Positions 44,440-56,371 of a stretch of DNA of 64,000 bases are shown here, one piece after another. Each line of letters begins with the position of its first letter. Within the stretch, counting starts at the first letter, position 1. Position numbers and translations under genes: made by a program. The DNA comes from Moniliophthora roreri (Eukaryota; Basidiomycota; Agaricomycetes; Agaricales; Marasmiaceae). Location: contig LATX02000089.1 in assembly GCA_001466705.2 (NCBI GenBank), forward strand, positions 186,001 through 250,000, read 5' to 3'. The notes under the pieces are model-generated. The model was not told the DNA's origin, did no database searches, and saw nothing but the letters and a program-made list of their open reading frames with translations.

Positions 44440-46727
44440 ATGGGTCCCAACTCAGTATATAGGAGGGCCCAAGCTCCTAACTCTAATTCTACGACACTCA
44501 AATCTTCTCAGCATTCAAGGATCGGCACGACTGCCCCTACGCGTCAAATCAACAAGTCAAACGTGAACGCGACAAATGGAACTGGGACGCGTCCAACATC
44601 TCGTGATGACGAGAGGCGACCTCCAAAGAGGCAACGAGTAGACAAGGGCAGTAAACTCCCACCCAAAACCCCAGTTCGAGCCCCACGTGAACCTGAAGCG
44701 TGTCAGGATGAAGAAGACGATGACGATGAGGACGAAGACGATGAGGAAGAGGAAGAAGTGCCCCAGAGTAAGGGAACAGGGAAGCGCATTTCACTGGTTA
44801 CCAGTGCCCTCGAAGCCGTTATCAGTAGAGGAATTCAAAAGGGTATTGAAGAGTGCGTTTTCTCATATCTTATTTATCGATCAGTGTCTAATTCATTTTC
44901 AGCGAAGAGCTTAAAAGTCTGTCTACCGGTGCCCCAGGTCTCATGCGAGCGTCAAAGTATTACGTTCGAGCGATCGACATGTTCATGTCAATCACTTATC
45001 TCGTCTCCTGGGTAATGGTCAAAAGCAAAAGGTTTAGGAAACATTTGCCGGACGTCGACGGTTTGGACATTGGAACAACGCAATTGTACGTTCATTTTTT
45101 TGACTCGTTCAGATTGTCTAATTGCCCTTCAGAAGCAAACCGGAAGAAGATCGAATGCTTGCAAACTACAAGAGTTTAATTGCGTATTGCCCAGTCATCG
45201 ACACGTTCTTCAAATTTGCCGAGCGTCTAAGGTCTTATCATGAGTACGATGTAATCCTTAGAGAGGTGAGCTGTGTATTTCCCTATATGGATGCAAAGCG
45301 AATCTGATGATAAAGTAGATGGATTCCGAGGTGTCAGCAGTGCGTTCTAGCGATATCAACCGGCTGGCGTACGAGATTCCATCTTGGTTAATGCCGAACC
45401 CTTATGTGGACTTGTTATCGAATCCACTTCCGCCAAGTGACAAGAGTGTACGAGGACTCTCAAGCGTAGACATTTGCAAATTATTTGCGCCTGTTGAATA
45501 CTTCTCAATGGCTTTTTTGTCGACCGCCAATGACTCTGAAAAGCAAGTAATACCTCTATTTGATTGTTACATATGCTGAAACTTGACCAAGGGTGGTGAC
45601 TGATATGCGAGACCGTACCATCGAACTTCGCAGCGATGAGCTGCCAAATTTTTTATACAACTTGGAGATGCGCAAAGATGCGATGGCTGCCGATGACGAC
45701 TATGAAACAGGCATTCATGAAGGCCATCTTGTTTATAGAGTTAAGTCGAAACTCATTCTCATCATGGTGGACACTAAAGTCCAGTCTTAGACGGCAAGGT
45801 GCCTTTTCACAGGAAAAAAGTCAGTGATGGTCGAACCCCCCGCCCCACGAGGCTGGTGCGTCGCTCGCATCCTTGAGCTGAAAACAAACCCCCAGGTTAT
45901 CGCATATTGCGAAGTACTAGTACGTGGCGATCTACTACATGAGCCCTTATTCATTTGTGTCTAGGTTTACCTCGCCTTGTGCAAGGAAGTAGGGTGGATT
46001 CAAGTAGACGGCAACTTCGACTTGAGAAGTTTCTATTATAACGTTATCGACGGCTTCAAGATTGAAGAAGACGAGGATATCAATGATTTGAAAGATGAAG
46101 GGGATTGGCGGACCGTCGTCATTGGCAATTTCAACAAGCAAGTCTTCTCATAGTGGTTACACGACTTGGTCGCTAACACTTCATTTTAGAAGGGTATACA
46201 GATCAGAGGCTGGTCTTGGACAAGCAGCGAAAACTCATGAGGATCCACGCGAAGAAAGCGGTGTAAGCAAGATGAAACAGAAGAGACTTGAGTGAGCAGC
46301 AGAGAAGAGGAAGCAGAAAGAGTCAGAAGCGGCCACGTCAAATGATGCTGCCAACAATCCCAAGGAGAGACCAAGAGCCAGCAATGGTTCGAACGTTCCC
46401 CTGAGGCGTCATGCTACAAGTAGGCTCTCACCTTCTTTTTCTGATAATCCAAACTTTGAGGGTGGAGACGATGAGTTGGGTGGAGGTGACAGCGACGAGG
46501 GTGGAGAAGACAACGACAAGGGTGGAGAAGACAACGACAAGGGTGGAGAAGACAACGACAAGGGTGGAGAAGACAACGACAAGGGTGGAGAAGACAACGA
46601 CAAGGGTGGAGAAGACAACGACAAGGGTGGAGAAGACAACAATGAGGGTGGAGAAGACAACGACGAGGGTGGATACTTACCAATGCCACAGTGGGAAGTC
46701 TACAATTCTCCAGACGACGAAGAATAA
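44440..46727 (+). CDS. DUF6698-like protein with Asp/Gly repeat tail
   Basis: Multi-exon gene starting with ATG at 44440. Exon 1 (to about 44850) is basic, then very acidic (EEDDDDEDEDDEEEEE). Later exons give SLSTGAPGLMRASKYYVRAI (about 44928 on), YHEYDVILREV (to about 45267), AVRSSDINRLAYEIP (45319 on), VRGLSSVDICKLFAPVEYF, and VYLALCKEVGWIQVDGNFDL followed by a FYYNVIDGF segment (45965 on). This order recalls the basidiomycete DUF6698 family, whose function is unknown. The C-terminus is a 7-residue repeat. A TGA at 46293 lies in the Lys/Glu-rich segment where CGA would fit, so this copy may be damaged. Exact splice sites between 45549 and 45965 are unsure. Confidence 0.55.
46500..46667 (+). 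repeat. 21-bp minisatellite encoding GGEDNDK
   Basis: Eight tandem units of GGTGGAGAAGACAACGACAA plus one base, the last two slightly altered (GGEDNNE, GGEDNDE). It is in frame in the 3' end of the DUF6698-like gene. Confidence 0.9.
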
Positions 46728-47353
46728 CTAAAGCAAGTTTTCTGACTTTGCTTCGTTTGATATTCAAGCTGATTAATCCCCGGCTTATAGGATTGTCATG
46801 GACTTTTTCATTTGGCTTATTCGTTTTTGGACTTCTGCTATAATACTACTTGTATTTGGACCCTTATGCTGCGTACTTGTGTTTGGACTCTTATGCTACG
46901 TATTCGTGTTTAGAGTTTGCTGTATTGCTACTTGTAGAGGGATACCGGACTGGTAATAATGCGGGATATGTATAGAATGGATGTACAATCATGTTTGTAG
47001 TATGATCAAGATTATTCAATGTGTTAACTGGTTTCTATATATGTCTGAATGTGATGTGGCCGGGTCTGGTGACAGGGTCACTGGGATCTTGACAGCAAAA
47101 TACATTATAATGGCCAAAATACATTATAATAGCCAGAATACATTATAATAGCCATAATACATTATAATGGCCAAAATATATTATAATAGCCAGAATACAT
47201 TATAACCATTTTGGTTCATTTTAATCCATTAAAATAAAGGAACAACAATTATATTACATTAAAATACGCTGTAATGATTATAATGTATTTTGGCCATTAT
47301 AACGTATTTCACTCATTTTATTCCAATATATTTAGGTGTCCATTTCGCTGATG
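46728..47353. repeat. Right sub-terminal array and end of the 12.4-kb element
   Basis: After the gene there is about 360 bp without features. From 47095 ATTATAAT(A/G) alternates with GGCCAAAATAC-type words at least six times. The element ends TTTAGGTGTCCATTTCGCTG and ATG at 47353. Confidence 0.7.
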
Positions 47354-48019
47354 TCTATTCGACGCAGATCGTGCTGTTAAGAATGCTACTGGCTCAGCAT
47401 CCCTTGGTATGTTCAGGTCTTCATGAAACCTGTCATCGCTCGTTAATCCTTGTAACAGAAACCGTCTGCGCATTAGTAACGCTCACTCGGAGTTCTTAAC
47501 GATCATGTCTGGTTGCGTCGAGAAGTATCTCGACCAGTGCGGTCGTCGCTGGGTAGAAATGAGCAGCTTATTTTCTTTTATGAAGGTATAAGACATACCT
47601 GCCTCTAGACCTGCCTTTAATTCATGTTTTCGCCTGTTGTATCACCACTGTATCTGAAATTCACTATCTGTAATGACTCAACTGCCTCCTATAGGATTTA
47701 GGGCACACGAGGACGCGTGGAATTGAGCACTACGCGGGTCAACGCGTCGCGTGTATACCGTCAAGTCGAACAACCCCGAAGTTCGAACACTCTTTTCGCT
47801 TCTCATTCATTCATTCACAGTCTAAGAGTCACTGCCAATGCGGCTTTTGGATGAGAAGACCTCGTTCACGCCTTCGCCTGAAGCGTCTTTTCGTGCCTAG
47901 TAATGCTGTCACAATCTATTCATACAACGCACAACTTATTACCCTAATGACGCGGAATACAGAATAGACCCACTACATGTCCGTATGTAGGGTAACATGA
48001 AAATAAACAGTACATGCAA
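47354..48019. other. Intergenic sequence
   Basis: No gene supported. From about 47821 it is similar to the 3' flanks of the two other paralogues (about 52770 and 61290), so the duplicated segment extends beyond the genes. Confidence 0.5.
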
Positions 48020-50071
48020 CTAGATCCCGACCGCGCTGATCCCTGAACCCACAAATGCTTCCCACCATGAGCTGCTAACTTTCTTCTCTTCTGATAACCA
48101 CAATTGGTCAATGCGTAAATCAGAGTAGCTAACACGAACTGACCTTGAACCTTCCTCGCACCGACAATTTCCCACTCTGGAAAACCCATGTGTCGTGCCC
48201 AATCAGAGGTAGTGGGGTCGAAGCCTCGAGCCTTTTGCCAGTCTCGGAGGGCAGTGTAGACATGGGTGGGCCATGAGGGCAGCCGAACAGAGTCCTTTGA
48301 CAAAGTGGGCACCGGTAGTCCCCACCTCTCACATTCCTCCTCCGACATCCGAGATTGACCGGTCTCGTCAAAGGACCAGAAGCAGGGTCGTCCCTCAATC
48401 CATGACACGAGTTCTAATACTGACATGGGGAGGGGATGAAGAAAGAGGTATATGGGTGTAGGTGGAGTTATTTTGACCGGGTATTCATCATTACGGAGGG
48501 TACGAGAAGTAGCTGTGGGGTGTTGGCTGGATTGTATCATCAGCACGGGTGGATGAACAATAACTAGTTGGAGAAGGAAAAGGTCAGTTTTCGTAACATA
48601 TTCAACAATGGAGGGAACGTACAGAAGTCTTCCTTCCCCTCGGCAACCTCAATAGCATCAAAAACCCGGGAGGATTGTGATAACCACCCTCGCAAGAACA
48701 CACATGCGTGATACCATACATCAAGATGGACCTTTTGCCCTCGAGTCAGATCCAACTGGAAGCTGTGGATCTCTGAGCCCAAATCGAATACAGGAACTAC
48801 AAGATTACTCACCGTGTCAACCCGTTGTCCAGTACTGTCTCCTCTACCAGTTCCTCCCTATCATACATATACCGCTCCCATAACGAACCAACTCCTCGTG
48901 GCCACCTTGCAACAGCCTCCATTGACGGTGAGTAGACGGTGCCAAACTGAAGTCCGCCCATGACATTCATTGGGAGGTGATTGGGTGGATTTCGCCAAAG
49001 GTAATAGAGATAGGGGTGTGTCGCTGATCTCCAATTGGGACGGTCGAAATCCTTGGATTGGTGGTCTTCTACCGTTGCTGGAACCAGACTGTCGAGACAG
49101 GACAGCCTTTGACTCCAATGTGCACACTCCAGAACGTGATTATCCAACCTTGACCCGAAATTGATGAAGAACCTGATGCAAGCGTCGTCCTTCAACATGT
49201 CAATAGTGTTAGGGACAATGATAGACTCGTTTCTATTCGCCCGAAGAGCCGGAGGAAAGGGACCAACAGGCCCACTGAACAATGCACCACTGACCGTGCT
49301 CATCCATACTTGAGTCAGGACGCATCCCATGTTTTCCTGGAAGAGCCAAACGGCGTTAGTTCAACAAGTTGAGATGGGAGTGGGGATCCGGACTGACCAC
49401 CAGATGTTCAATGTAGACATGCATCCAGATTGATTTCCGGTTGAAAAAGTTTGCAAGGGGGATCAGTTCTATGGGTACTGTCAGGATGTGCCGCCGAGGG
49501 AAAGCATAAGGTGAGTTGTACCGTCATGAAAGATTAACATTGGGACATCCGACCGGTTGATGCCAAAGAGTTGAGCGATGAGTGGATTTCTTCAAATCGC
49601 GGTCAGTGATAACTTATGACTCGAAGGTGATGTAGCGAAGTATACCTGGTACGTGAAAACTCCTCAAATTCTTTCTCCCAAACACAATTTGCGTCTTCGC
49701 CTTCGTACATCACGGCTGTGAACTTGGATTGCCGGTCGGGATATACCTCGATAGTACATGTCGTTCTCCGAGCTTTGCGCTTGTTGGGCACCTTCCAATA
49801 TTTCCATTCCCATTCCCAATCTGCGATCTCCTCAGAGTGTATCTCCTTCAGCATTTTCACGTCTCCACGTATAACTTGTCGAAACTGGTGTAACCAAATG
49901 TCAGTTCAACGAAGGATGTTCAAAGTAATCATTCTCACTCACCTGGTCATACTTGGTGCGCTTTATCACAGCCTGACCGATGTTGAGATTGACGTTGACT
50001 TGATTCCCTTGAACATGGTTGATAGTGTTTTCACCCGTGATGCGGATTTGCGATGAGTTGGTGAAACTCAT
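48020..50071 (-). CDS. Paralogue family of unknown function, member 1
   Basis: Minus-strand multi-exon gene. Exon 1 starts with ATG at 50071 (MSFTNSSQIRITGENTINHV, then QGNQVNVNLN). Next come a charged exon with DWEWEWKYWKVPNKRKARRT and VYPDRQSKFTAVMYEGED, short exons with QLFGINRSDVPMLIFHD and an Asn-Arg-Lys/Trp segment, a large exon 49330-48810, then 48800-48625, 48560-48150 and a last exon ending WWEAFVGSGISAVGI at 48020. The N-terminal GDQ/GNQ-type motif resembles the start of many Agaricomycete NACHT proteins, but no NTPase domain follows. No stop interrupts the coding blocks, so this copy may be functional. Function is unknown. Confidence 0.65.
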
Positions 50072-50460
50072 TTGCAGCGGTTTGCGGGTGAGCGAGATGG
50101 TGGTGGTGAGAAGGTGCGTCGTAGGGAACACGAGTGCTACAGCATTTTACATTTTGGATGTCAGTCAACATGAGGTTCGACAAATTGGATTCGATGAATA
50201 TTTGTTTATGGTCTGTACGGTCTCTGACCCGTAGCCCGTAAATACTTTCTGTGGTACGTCCCGGTTCCTTCAACATTACGACTCCAAGCCAGATGGCCGG
50301 TACCTTCAACACCTCGTGTCCCTCATGCGAAGGTCCAATGGGCTCTTACCGTCAAAGACAAGCCGTGTAAGCCCTAACCCATGTCCGCCAGTAAACCGAT
50401 AAATTGCCGGCTGATCGAATCGACCGCTTATCAAAAAAGCGCTCCTAGAGACTTTCAGCC

Positions 50461-51042
50461 ATGTCATTCTGCGAAGTATGCGACTCAGATATTCGCCGTC
50501 GAATTGACTTTGATCTTTCCGCAACAAAGGAAATCCAAGGCGTCATTGGCACATCTGAACTGGCCATGACTTCCTCAACCTGGATTCTCGGCCCAACACC
50601 ATCTCAATCAGAGCTCTTGAATCAACTCTCCCGGGCCATTATGATCTTGGATGGATCTCTCCTGTTCCGCTCAGTCACTTGGACAACTTACCAGGCTGCA
50701 GAGTGATACGTTCAGATCACTACAGGTCCCTGTACGACGCTCACGAGATGGTCATGGTGTATTTGGTATCTGGAAAGGATGAGAAGTCAATTCAACTCCA
50801 ATGGGTTTGGCGTGAGGAACCTTATGAAGACAGGCGCGTCATTTGTTTCGTTTTTCTGCCGGGTAGATACTTACATAGAGTTTTAGACTACGTGCTGCAG
50901 GACCCATCCGCCCCTGAAATGGGATTATTCCCTCCTACCAGTGGTGGACCTTCAACACAACCGTCTCCCCGCAAGACAACTCCAAGCGTCCGTTTCATCT
51001 CCTGCTCTGGTGGGGTCGACTCATCTCCAGGCTTCTTTTTTT
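50461..51042 (+). CDS. Small hypothetical gene
   Basis: Two overlapping frames, 50461-50706 and 50679-51044, look coding. The first has MSFCEVCDSDIRRRIDFDLS, the second MVMVYLVSGKDEKSIQLQWV and a later FLPGRYLHRVLDYVLQD. A frameshift or unrecognised intron near 50680-50710 separates them. No domain is recognised. It may be a damaged gene. Confidence 0.35.
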
Positions 51043-51044
51043 GA

Positions 51045-52982
51045 TCTAACGCGTCTAAACTCTTCGCAATCCGCCAGTACGAAGTTCATATGCCCGTCGA
51101 AAGCGAGTATTTGACCAACCAGCGTATCGGCCATCGTTAACGGTGATCTTGAGCCTCCAGTTGATGACGCTAAGCATTTTTCAACCTAAAAATGCAGCAA
51201 AGATAGCGATAAAGATCCACTGAGCTTCCCTAGAGCCCTGTCCCCGCCTCGAGGCGACTTGAGGTGGTGGTGGCTGTTAACAATGTTCGACGCGGGCAGT
51301 GCGGGTGCTTCATTCCTCCTTTGACCACCGTCTATCATGTCAACCCCGGCTGCTTCATCCCGCAAGACCCTCACTTTCCCTGTAAACGAATTTGGGTGAT
51401 AGAAAGAATAAAAACTCAGGTATATACCAGTAATCTTCCTCAGTAATCCGTTTGGCTAAAATGCCTAGTTCTCCTTCAAACACCGGTACAATGCTATTGA
51501 AGCACGAAGCTACATAGATACTCCCTACAAGTCACATTTACCAACTATGGTCAATGACAGACTGGTGTCTCAACTCTCTATCCCATCCCATGATTCTCTG
51601 GTTGGTCGTTGGATTCCGTGCAGAAAACAAAAGGCAACCTCTTGACGCGATACTTGGAGATCATGATGACTCCGCCTTCATAAGACACCAGGACATCCCT
51701 TTCTTGTCATCGCAGCCATATTCGTTGGCGAATGAGTGCACCCCGTCTCCTTCGTTCCTCAACACTCGTGTCTACAACCCCAAACTTCGTCGAGATAGAA
51801 TACCCACTACTCCCAGAATGGGTAAATAAGGGCTCTTCAAACCACCAACCTTGATTTCCAGAATCAGGGCTACGAGGAGCGACGGTCAAGAGTCTCACTA
51901 ATGTCGCTATTGGAACTTGGGAGAGGTGTGAATAGTATCTTCCGTCTCATTTAGGATCCCAGTTTGCTGACGAGACATTCGCAGCCAGGGTCTAGATTTG
52001 CGAGCATTATCACCAAGTTGTCATCTACCCTCGCTCGTCAGGCCTCATGATCGATAGGAAGGATGCACATATTCTATCTTTCCCTCACACCACGTTTTTC
52101 GCACCAACCTCAAGAATACTTATAGCGGTAGTACACGATCCGGCGGTGCAGAATACACATCAGAGCGTTGGTACTTGGACCGGTGCCGAAGAAGAGCACA
52201 CCATTAAATCTGGTGTGCGCGATTCCGACGGGAAGTATGAGGGCGTTGGGGGTGCTGGGGTGATGTAAATGCGATACCGAGCTTCGAATCAATTTGGTTT
52301 ACTGTAGTTTCTCTTGAAATTGAATGGACTGACAATGCCAATGTCAGTTATAGGCCCGGATTCTCTTCGCCTTGTGAAGCACAGAATGAACAGTGGTGTC
52401 CCTTAGCCCTTGCTTATTCGCGGCATCGGTATACGAAGCAGAGCGTTTTTGAAGGTGACGACCGTTATGGAGCCAGAAGAGATGATATTTTCCAGTTAGC
52501 CCTACACAATCTTGAACAATCCCTTCCCTCGCTGATATGCAAATATACACGTACAGAAGGCGAATGCCCCGATGGCCGACGTCGTACTCATCCACGTCCA
52601 TGGAGCTCCATCGCACGGAAAGGTCTTTGTTCAGAGCGTTCCTCACTCCTTCGACAAGAAGTCTACGAAGCGGAAAATCTTCTCAGCTCAATGCTCTTAT
52701 CGACGCTATTTAGCGGACTCACTATGTTATGTTCTAAGAGTCCTGTCTCCATAAGGAATGAAGGCGTCGAGCCACTGCCAATGCAGCTCTTGAATGAAGG
52801 TCACGTCATTTACACTTTGCCTGAAGCGTCTTTTCATGAGTAATCTTCCTAGTAATGTCATCACAATCTATTCATACACCGCTGTACTCATACAACCTAT
52901 TACCCTAATAACATGAAAATACAGAATAGTCCCGATATGTCTGTGCATGAAGTAACATCCAAAAAAAACGATACATGCAACT
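51045..52982. other. Intergenic sequence with weak frames
   Basis: No supported gene. A minus-strand frame at 52344-52646 and a plus-strand frame at 51554-51829 are open but show nothing recognisable. From about 52770 the sequence is homologous to the 3' flanks of the two other paralogues. Confidence 0.4.
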
Positions 52983-55193
52983 AGATCCCGAACGCGTTGA
53001 TCCCTAATCGCACAAATGCTTCCAACAAGCTACTAGCTTTCTTTTCTTCTGATAATCATGATTGGTCAATAATGCATGAATCAGAGTAGCCGATACGAAC
53101 TGACCTTGATCTTTCCGAAAGCTTTTTGAGCGCAAATGCTTTCCCACCACGAGCTACTAGCTTTCTTTTCTTCTGATAATCATGATCAGTCAACACGTGA
53201 ATCAGAGTAGTTAGTATGAACCGACCTTAACCTTCCCTGACTTCCTTAAATCGACCCAAATCACTAAGAATCTCAACTTCCGGAAGACCCATGTCTCGTG
53301 CCCAATCAGAGGTAGTGGGGTCGAAGCCTCGAGCCTTTTGCCAGTCTCGGAGAGTAGTGTAGATGTGGGTAGACCATGAGTGCAGCTCAAGAAGGTTACA
53401 TTTTTTTACTTCAAAAAGTGCGGACACCGTGAGCACTGGTAGCCCCCACCTCTCACATTCCTCCCTCGACATCCGAGATTGACCGGTCTTGTCAAAGGAC
53501 CAGAAATAAAAGTGTCCGTCCATCCACCACACGAATTCTGTTACTGACATGGGGAGGGGATGAAGGAAGAGGTAGATGAGTGTGGGTGGGATTTCTTTAG
53601 AAGAATGTTCATTGTGAAGGGTGCGAGAAGCCGTGCGGCGTCTGCTGGATCGTATCTCTAGGTGAGGTGGCTGAACAGAAACTGGTGGGAGGAAGAGAAA
53701 GTCAGTTTTCGTGATATATCCAACGGTGGAGGGAACGTACAGAAGTCTTCCTTCCCCTCTGCAACCTCAATAGCATCAAAAACCCGGGAGGATTGTGCTA
53801 ACCACCCTTTCTCAAACTCCCATGAATGTGACAATGTTTCAAGATGAACTTTTTCCCCTACCAACTCAAAGCTATGGATCTCTAAGCCCAAATCAAACAC
53901 AGGAACTACAAGATCACTCACCGTGTCAACCCATCATCCAGTACTGTTTCCTCCACTAGTCCCATCCTGTTAGACTCCCACCACCTCCATAACGGACCAG
54001 CTCCTCGTGGCCACCTCGCAACAGCCTCCGTCGATGGTGAGTAGACGGTGTCGAACTGAAGCTCGCCTATGGTGTCCATCGGGAGGTGATTGGGTGGATT
54101 CTGCCAAAGGTAGCGGGGATAGGGATGTGTTGCTGAACTCCAGTCGGGATGGTCGGAGTCCTTAGGTTGGTGGTCTTCTGCCGTTGCTGGAACCACATCG
54201 CCGAGATAGGTCGACCTGTAACTGAGATATGCACGCTCCAGAACGCGTCCATCCATACTCGACCCGAAATTGGCGAAGAACTTGATGCAAGTGTCATCCT
54301 TCAACATGTCGACAGTGGTAGGGACGAGAGACTCGACTGGAAAGAAAAAAACAACCGGAGTAGTAGAAGGACCATCAGGCCCACTGGAAAGCATACCGCT
54401 GGCCGTGTTCATCCATAAATTACGCTCGCTGCATCTCATGTTAACCTGGAAGAGCCGAACGGTGTTTGTTCAACAAGTTGAGACGGGAGTGGGGCTCCGG
54501 ACTAACCGTCAGCTGGAAAATGTAGATATGCATCCAGATTGATTCTTTATTGAAAAAGTGTGCGCAGGGGATCAGTTCTAAGAGTACTTTCAGAATGTGC
54601 CGTCAAGGGAAAGCCTAAGGTGAGTCGTACCGTCATGAAAGATCAACATTGGGATCTCCGAGCGATTGATACCAAAAAGTTGAGCGACGAGTGGATTCCT
54701 TGAAATCACTGTCAGTGATGACTCGAGGACAACGTAGCGAAGCGTACCTGGTACGTGAAAATTTCTTAAACTCTTTCTTCCAAAGCCACTCTGCGTCTTT
54801 GCCCTCGTACATCAGGGCAGTAAACTTGGATTGCCGGTCGGGATATACCTCGACAATACATGTCGTTCTCCGAGCTTTGTGCTTGCCGGTCACCTTCCCA
54901 TATATCCGTTTCCATTCCCAATCTTTGATCTCTTCAGAGCTCAGCTCCTTCACGGTGATCATGTCTCCACGTCTCACGTATCGAAACTTTGAGAAATTCC
55001 AATTAGTGCACCGAACGATTAGTAGAATGACTACTATGCTCACCTCGTTATTGACAGTACGCTTTACTACCCTCCGACCAGGATTGAAATTAACGATACC
55101 CGCATTAATCGTGCCGTTGACTTGATTCCCTCGAACATGGTTGATAGTGTTTTCACCCGTGATGACGATGTGCGACGAATTGGTGAAACTCAT
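52983..55193 (-). CDS. Paralogue family of unknown function, member 2
   Basis: Same layout as the gene at 48020-50071. It starts at 55193 (MSFTNSSHIVITGENTINHV), with a longer first exon (NGTINAGIVNFNPGRR), the DWEWKR block and VYPDRQSKFTALMYEGKD, then a large exon 54439-53920 with MLKDDTCIKFFANFGSSMDG, then 53920-53745 and 53550-53230, and ends at 52983 with ASSLLEAFVRLGINAFGI. The last intron-exon unit is present twice (53019-53103 and 53140-53228), which makes the true 3' splice choice unclear. No internal stop is seen in the conserved blocks. Confidence 0.6.
53019..53228 (-). repeat. Tandem duplication of the terminal intron and exon
   Basis: CTACTAGCTTTCTTTTCTTC and the following intron are repeated in two units about 120 bp apart, with small differences. 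The paralogues at 48020 and 61414 have one unit only. Confidence 0.75.
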
Positions 55194-56371
55194 TTCCAAC
55201 GTTTTGCGGGTGAACGAGATGGTGGTGAGAAGGTAAGGAGCCTCGTGGGAGATATGATGCTACAGTGTTCATATAGCAGTCAACATGAGGCTCGACGAAT
55301 TGGATTCGATGGACACCTTTGTGTGGGCGATACAGGGGTTATAAGAGTGTCTGCACGCGTGATTCACGAAAGAAAAAGAGACCCGCATTGTAAGTACACT
55401 ATTCACAAGGTGTACGTAGTCAACGGTACGATGCACACAAGATGCAATGCACAGCAGTCTCAACTTTGCCGCAACGAACCTTCTCCCAACCGGATTGCAC
55501 AGCACGGTGAAGATAGAAATTCTTGACAAGAGACGTAATATAAGATGATAATGTGACAAGGAAGAGATCGTAGATGCCTGGAGGTAGCCCGTGTCGTCGC
55601 GTGCTTTTTAGAGTTTACTGTGGCGGTTGGAAGCTAGAGAATAGGTTAGACCCTGTCCATAGATAGAAAAGCTCAAATCGCACCCAGGTAGAGGTCCGCT
55701 GAAGCCAGGCGGAGGGAAAAGCTATCCCTGGCGGGAAACCAGGGTGGTCGGAAACTTGTGTGGTGAAGACCGCCTTATTAATATTCAGGCGCCCACGCAA
55801 ACCGTTAATGGCCCCTCTATGACCAGTTCCGTGCCAAATGTGAAAATCCATCCACATCCCGCTGCATGTTATCATGACCAAATCAGGGATCAGGGATGCT
55901 GACCAGTGAGATGAAGGTCTACGCTTGGCTTCCCTAGTTTAGGAAATAAATATCAAGGTCAACGAACGTTGCTATTCCATCCGAGTTTAGCGCTGCTTTC
56001 AATAAAACTGAAGAAAAGGATTTGGGGCGTACTTTTTCTCATCTCATCCTCAGATTAGACCAGGTGTTTGACGTGGATCGTCTTGACTCTTCACCCAAAA
56101 TCGTGCATCATCGTCGGTTATCCGCGAGACGCATAGAGATCATCATTGTCTCTTTGGCCGTGAGTGCAAACTTAGTGCAGGCTGAGGCCCAAGGCCGAGT
56201 ATTGAAGTAATTTAGCGCCCAGGCGATTTTGATCAAAGTTCCGAATCGCAACGATGGTTAGTGCAGCGAAGATACTGTCGACATCTATTAAAATGCTTCC
56301 TGTCTCAATGCGTAGTACCAATAATATTGCTAATCTTGCCTCCGGAATAATTACAAGTCGAAACTTAATGT
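55194..56371. other. Intergenic sequence
   Basis: The first part is the 5' flank of paralogue 2 and resembles that of paralogue 1. A minus-strand frame at 55615-55881 is open but unrecognised. AATAAA-like signals for the downstream erg7 gene were not fixed. Confidence 0.4.

Larger units (their letters stand above)
34998..47353. mobile_element. 12.4-kb element with CATCAG-type inverted ends and cargo genes
   Basis: The left end CATCAGCGAAATGGACACCT (34998-35017) and the right end 47334-47353 are perfect inverted repeats that extend through AAATATA to about 27 bp. Arrays of ATTATAAT-type palindromic words lie inside both ends. The left boundary coincides with the point where dispersed repeat copy 2 stops matching copy 1, as expected for an insertion. 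A 2-bp TC occurs on both flanks; no longer duplication is visible. Inside are a GIY-YIG gene, a transposon-type C-terminal gene fragment, KOW-like genes and a DUF6698-like gene. No transposase catalytic domain was recognised. Four single Ns make the internal order uncertain. Confidence 0.65.

Noticed and set aside
46500..46667. CRISPR-like direct repeats
   Set aside because: The units are contiguous 21-mers without spacers and are in frame with a gene; this is a eukaryotic minisatellite.
46409..46767. Minus-strand Ser/Pro- or Cys/Leu-repeat proteins at the minisatellite
   Set aside because: They are reverse-strand readings of the GGEDNDK repeat.
34998..47353. Helitron, CACTA or hAT identity for the 12.4-kb element
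   Set aside because: The ends do not show the Helitron TC/CTAG pattern, the CACTA start or an 8-bp duplication. The superfamily is left open.
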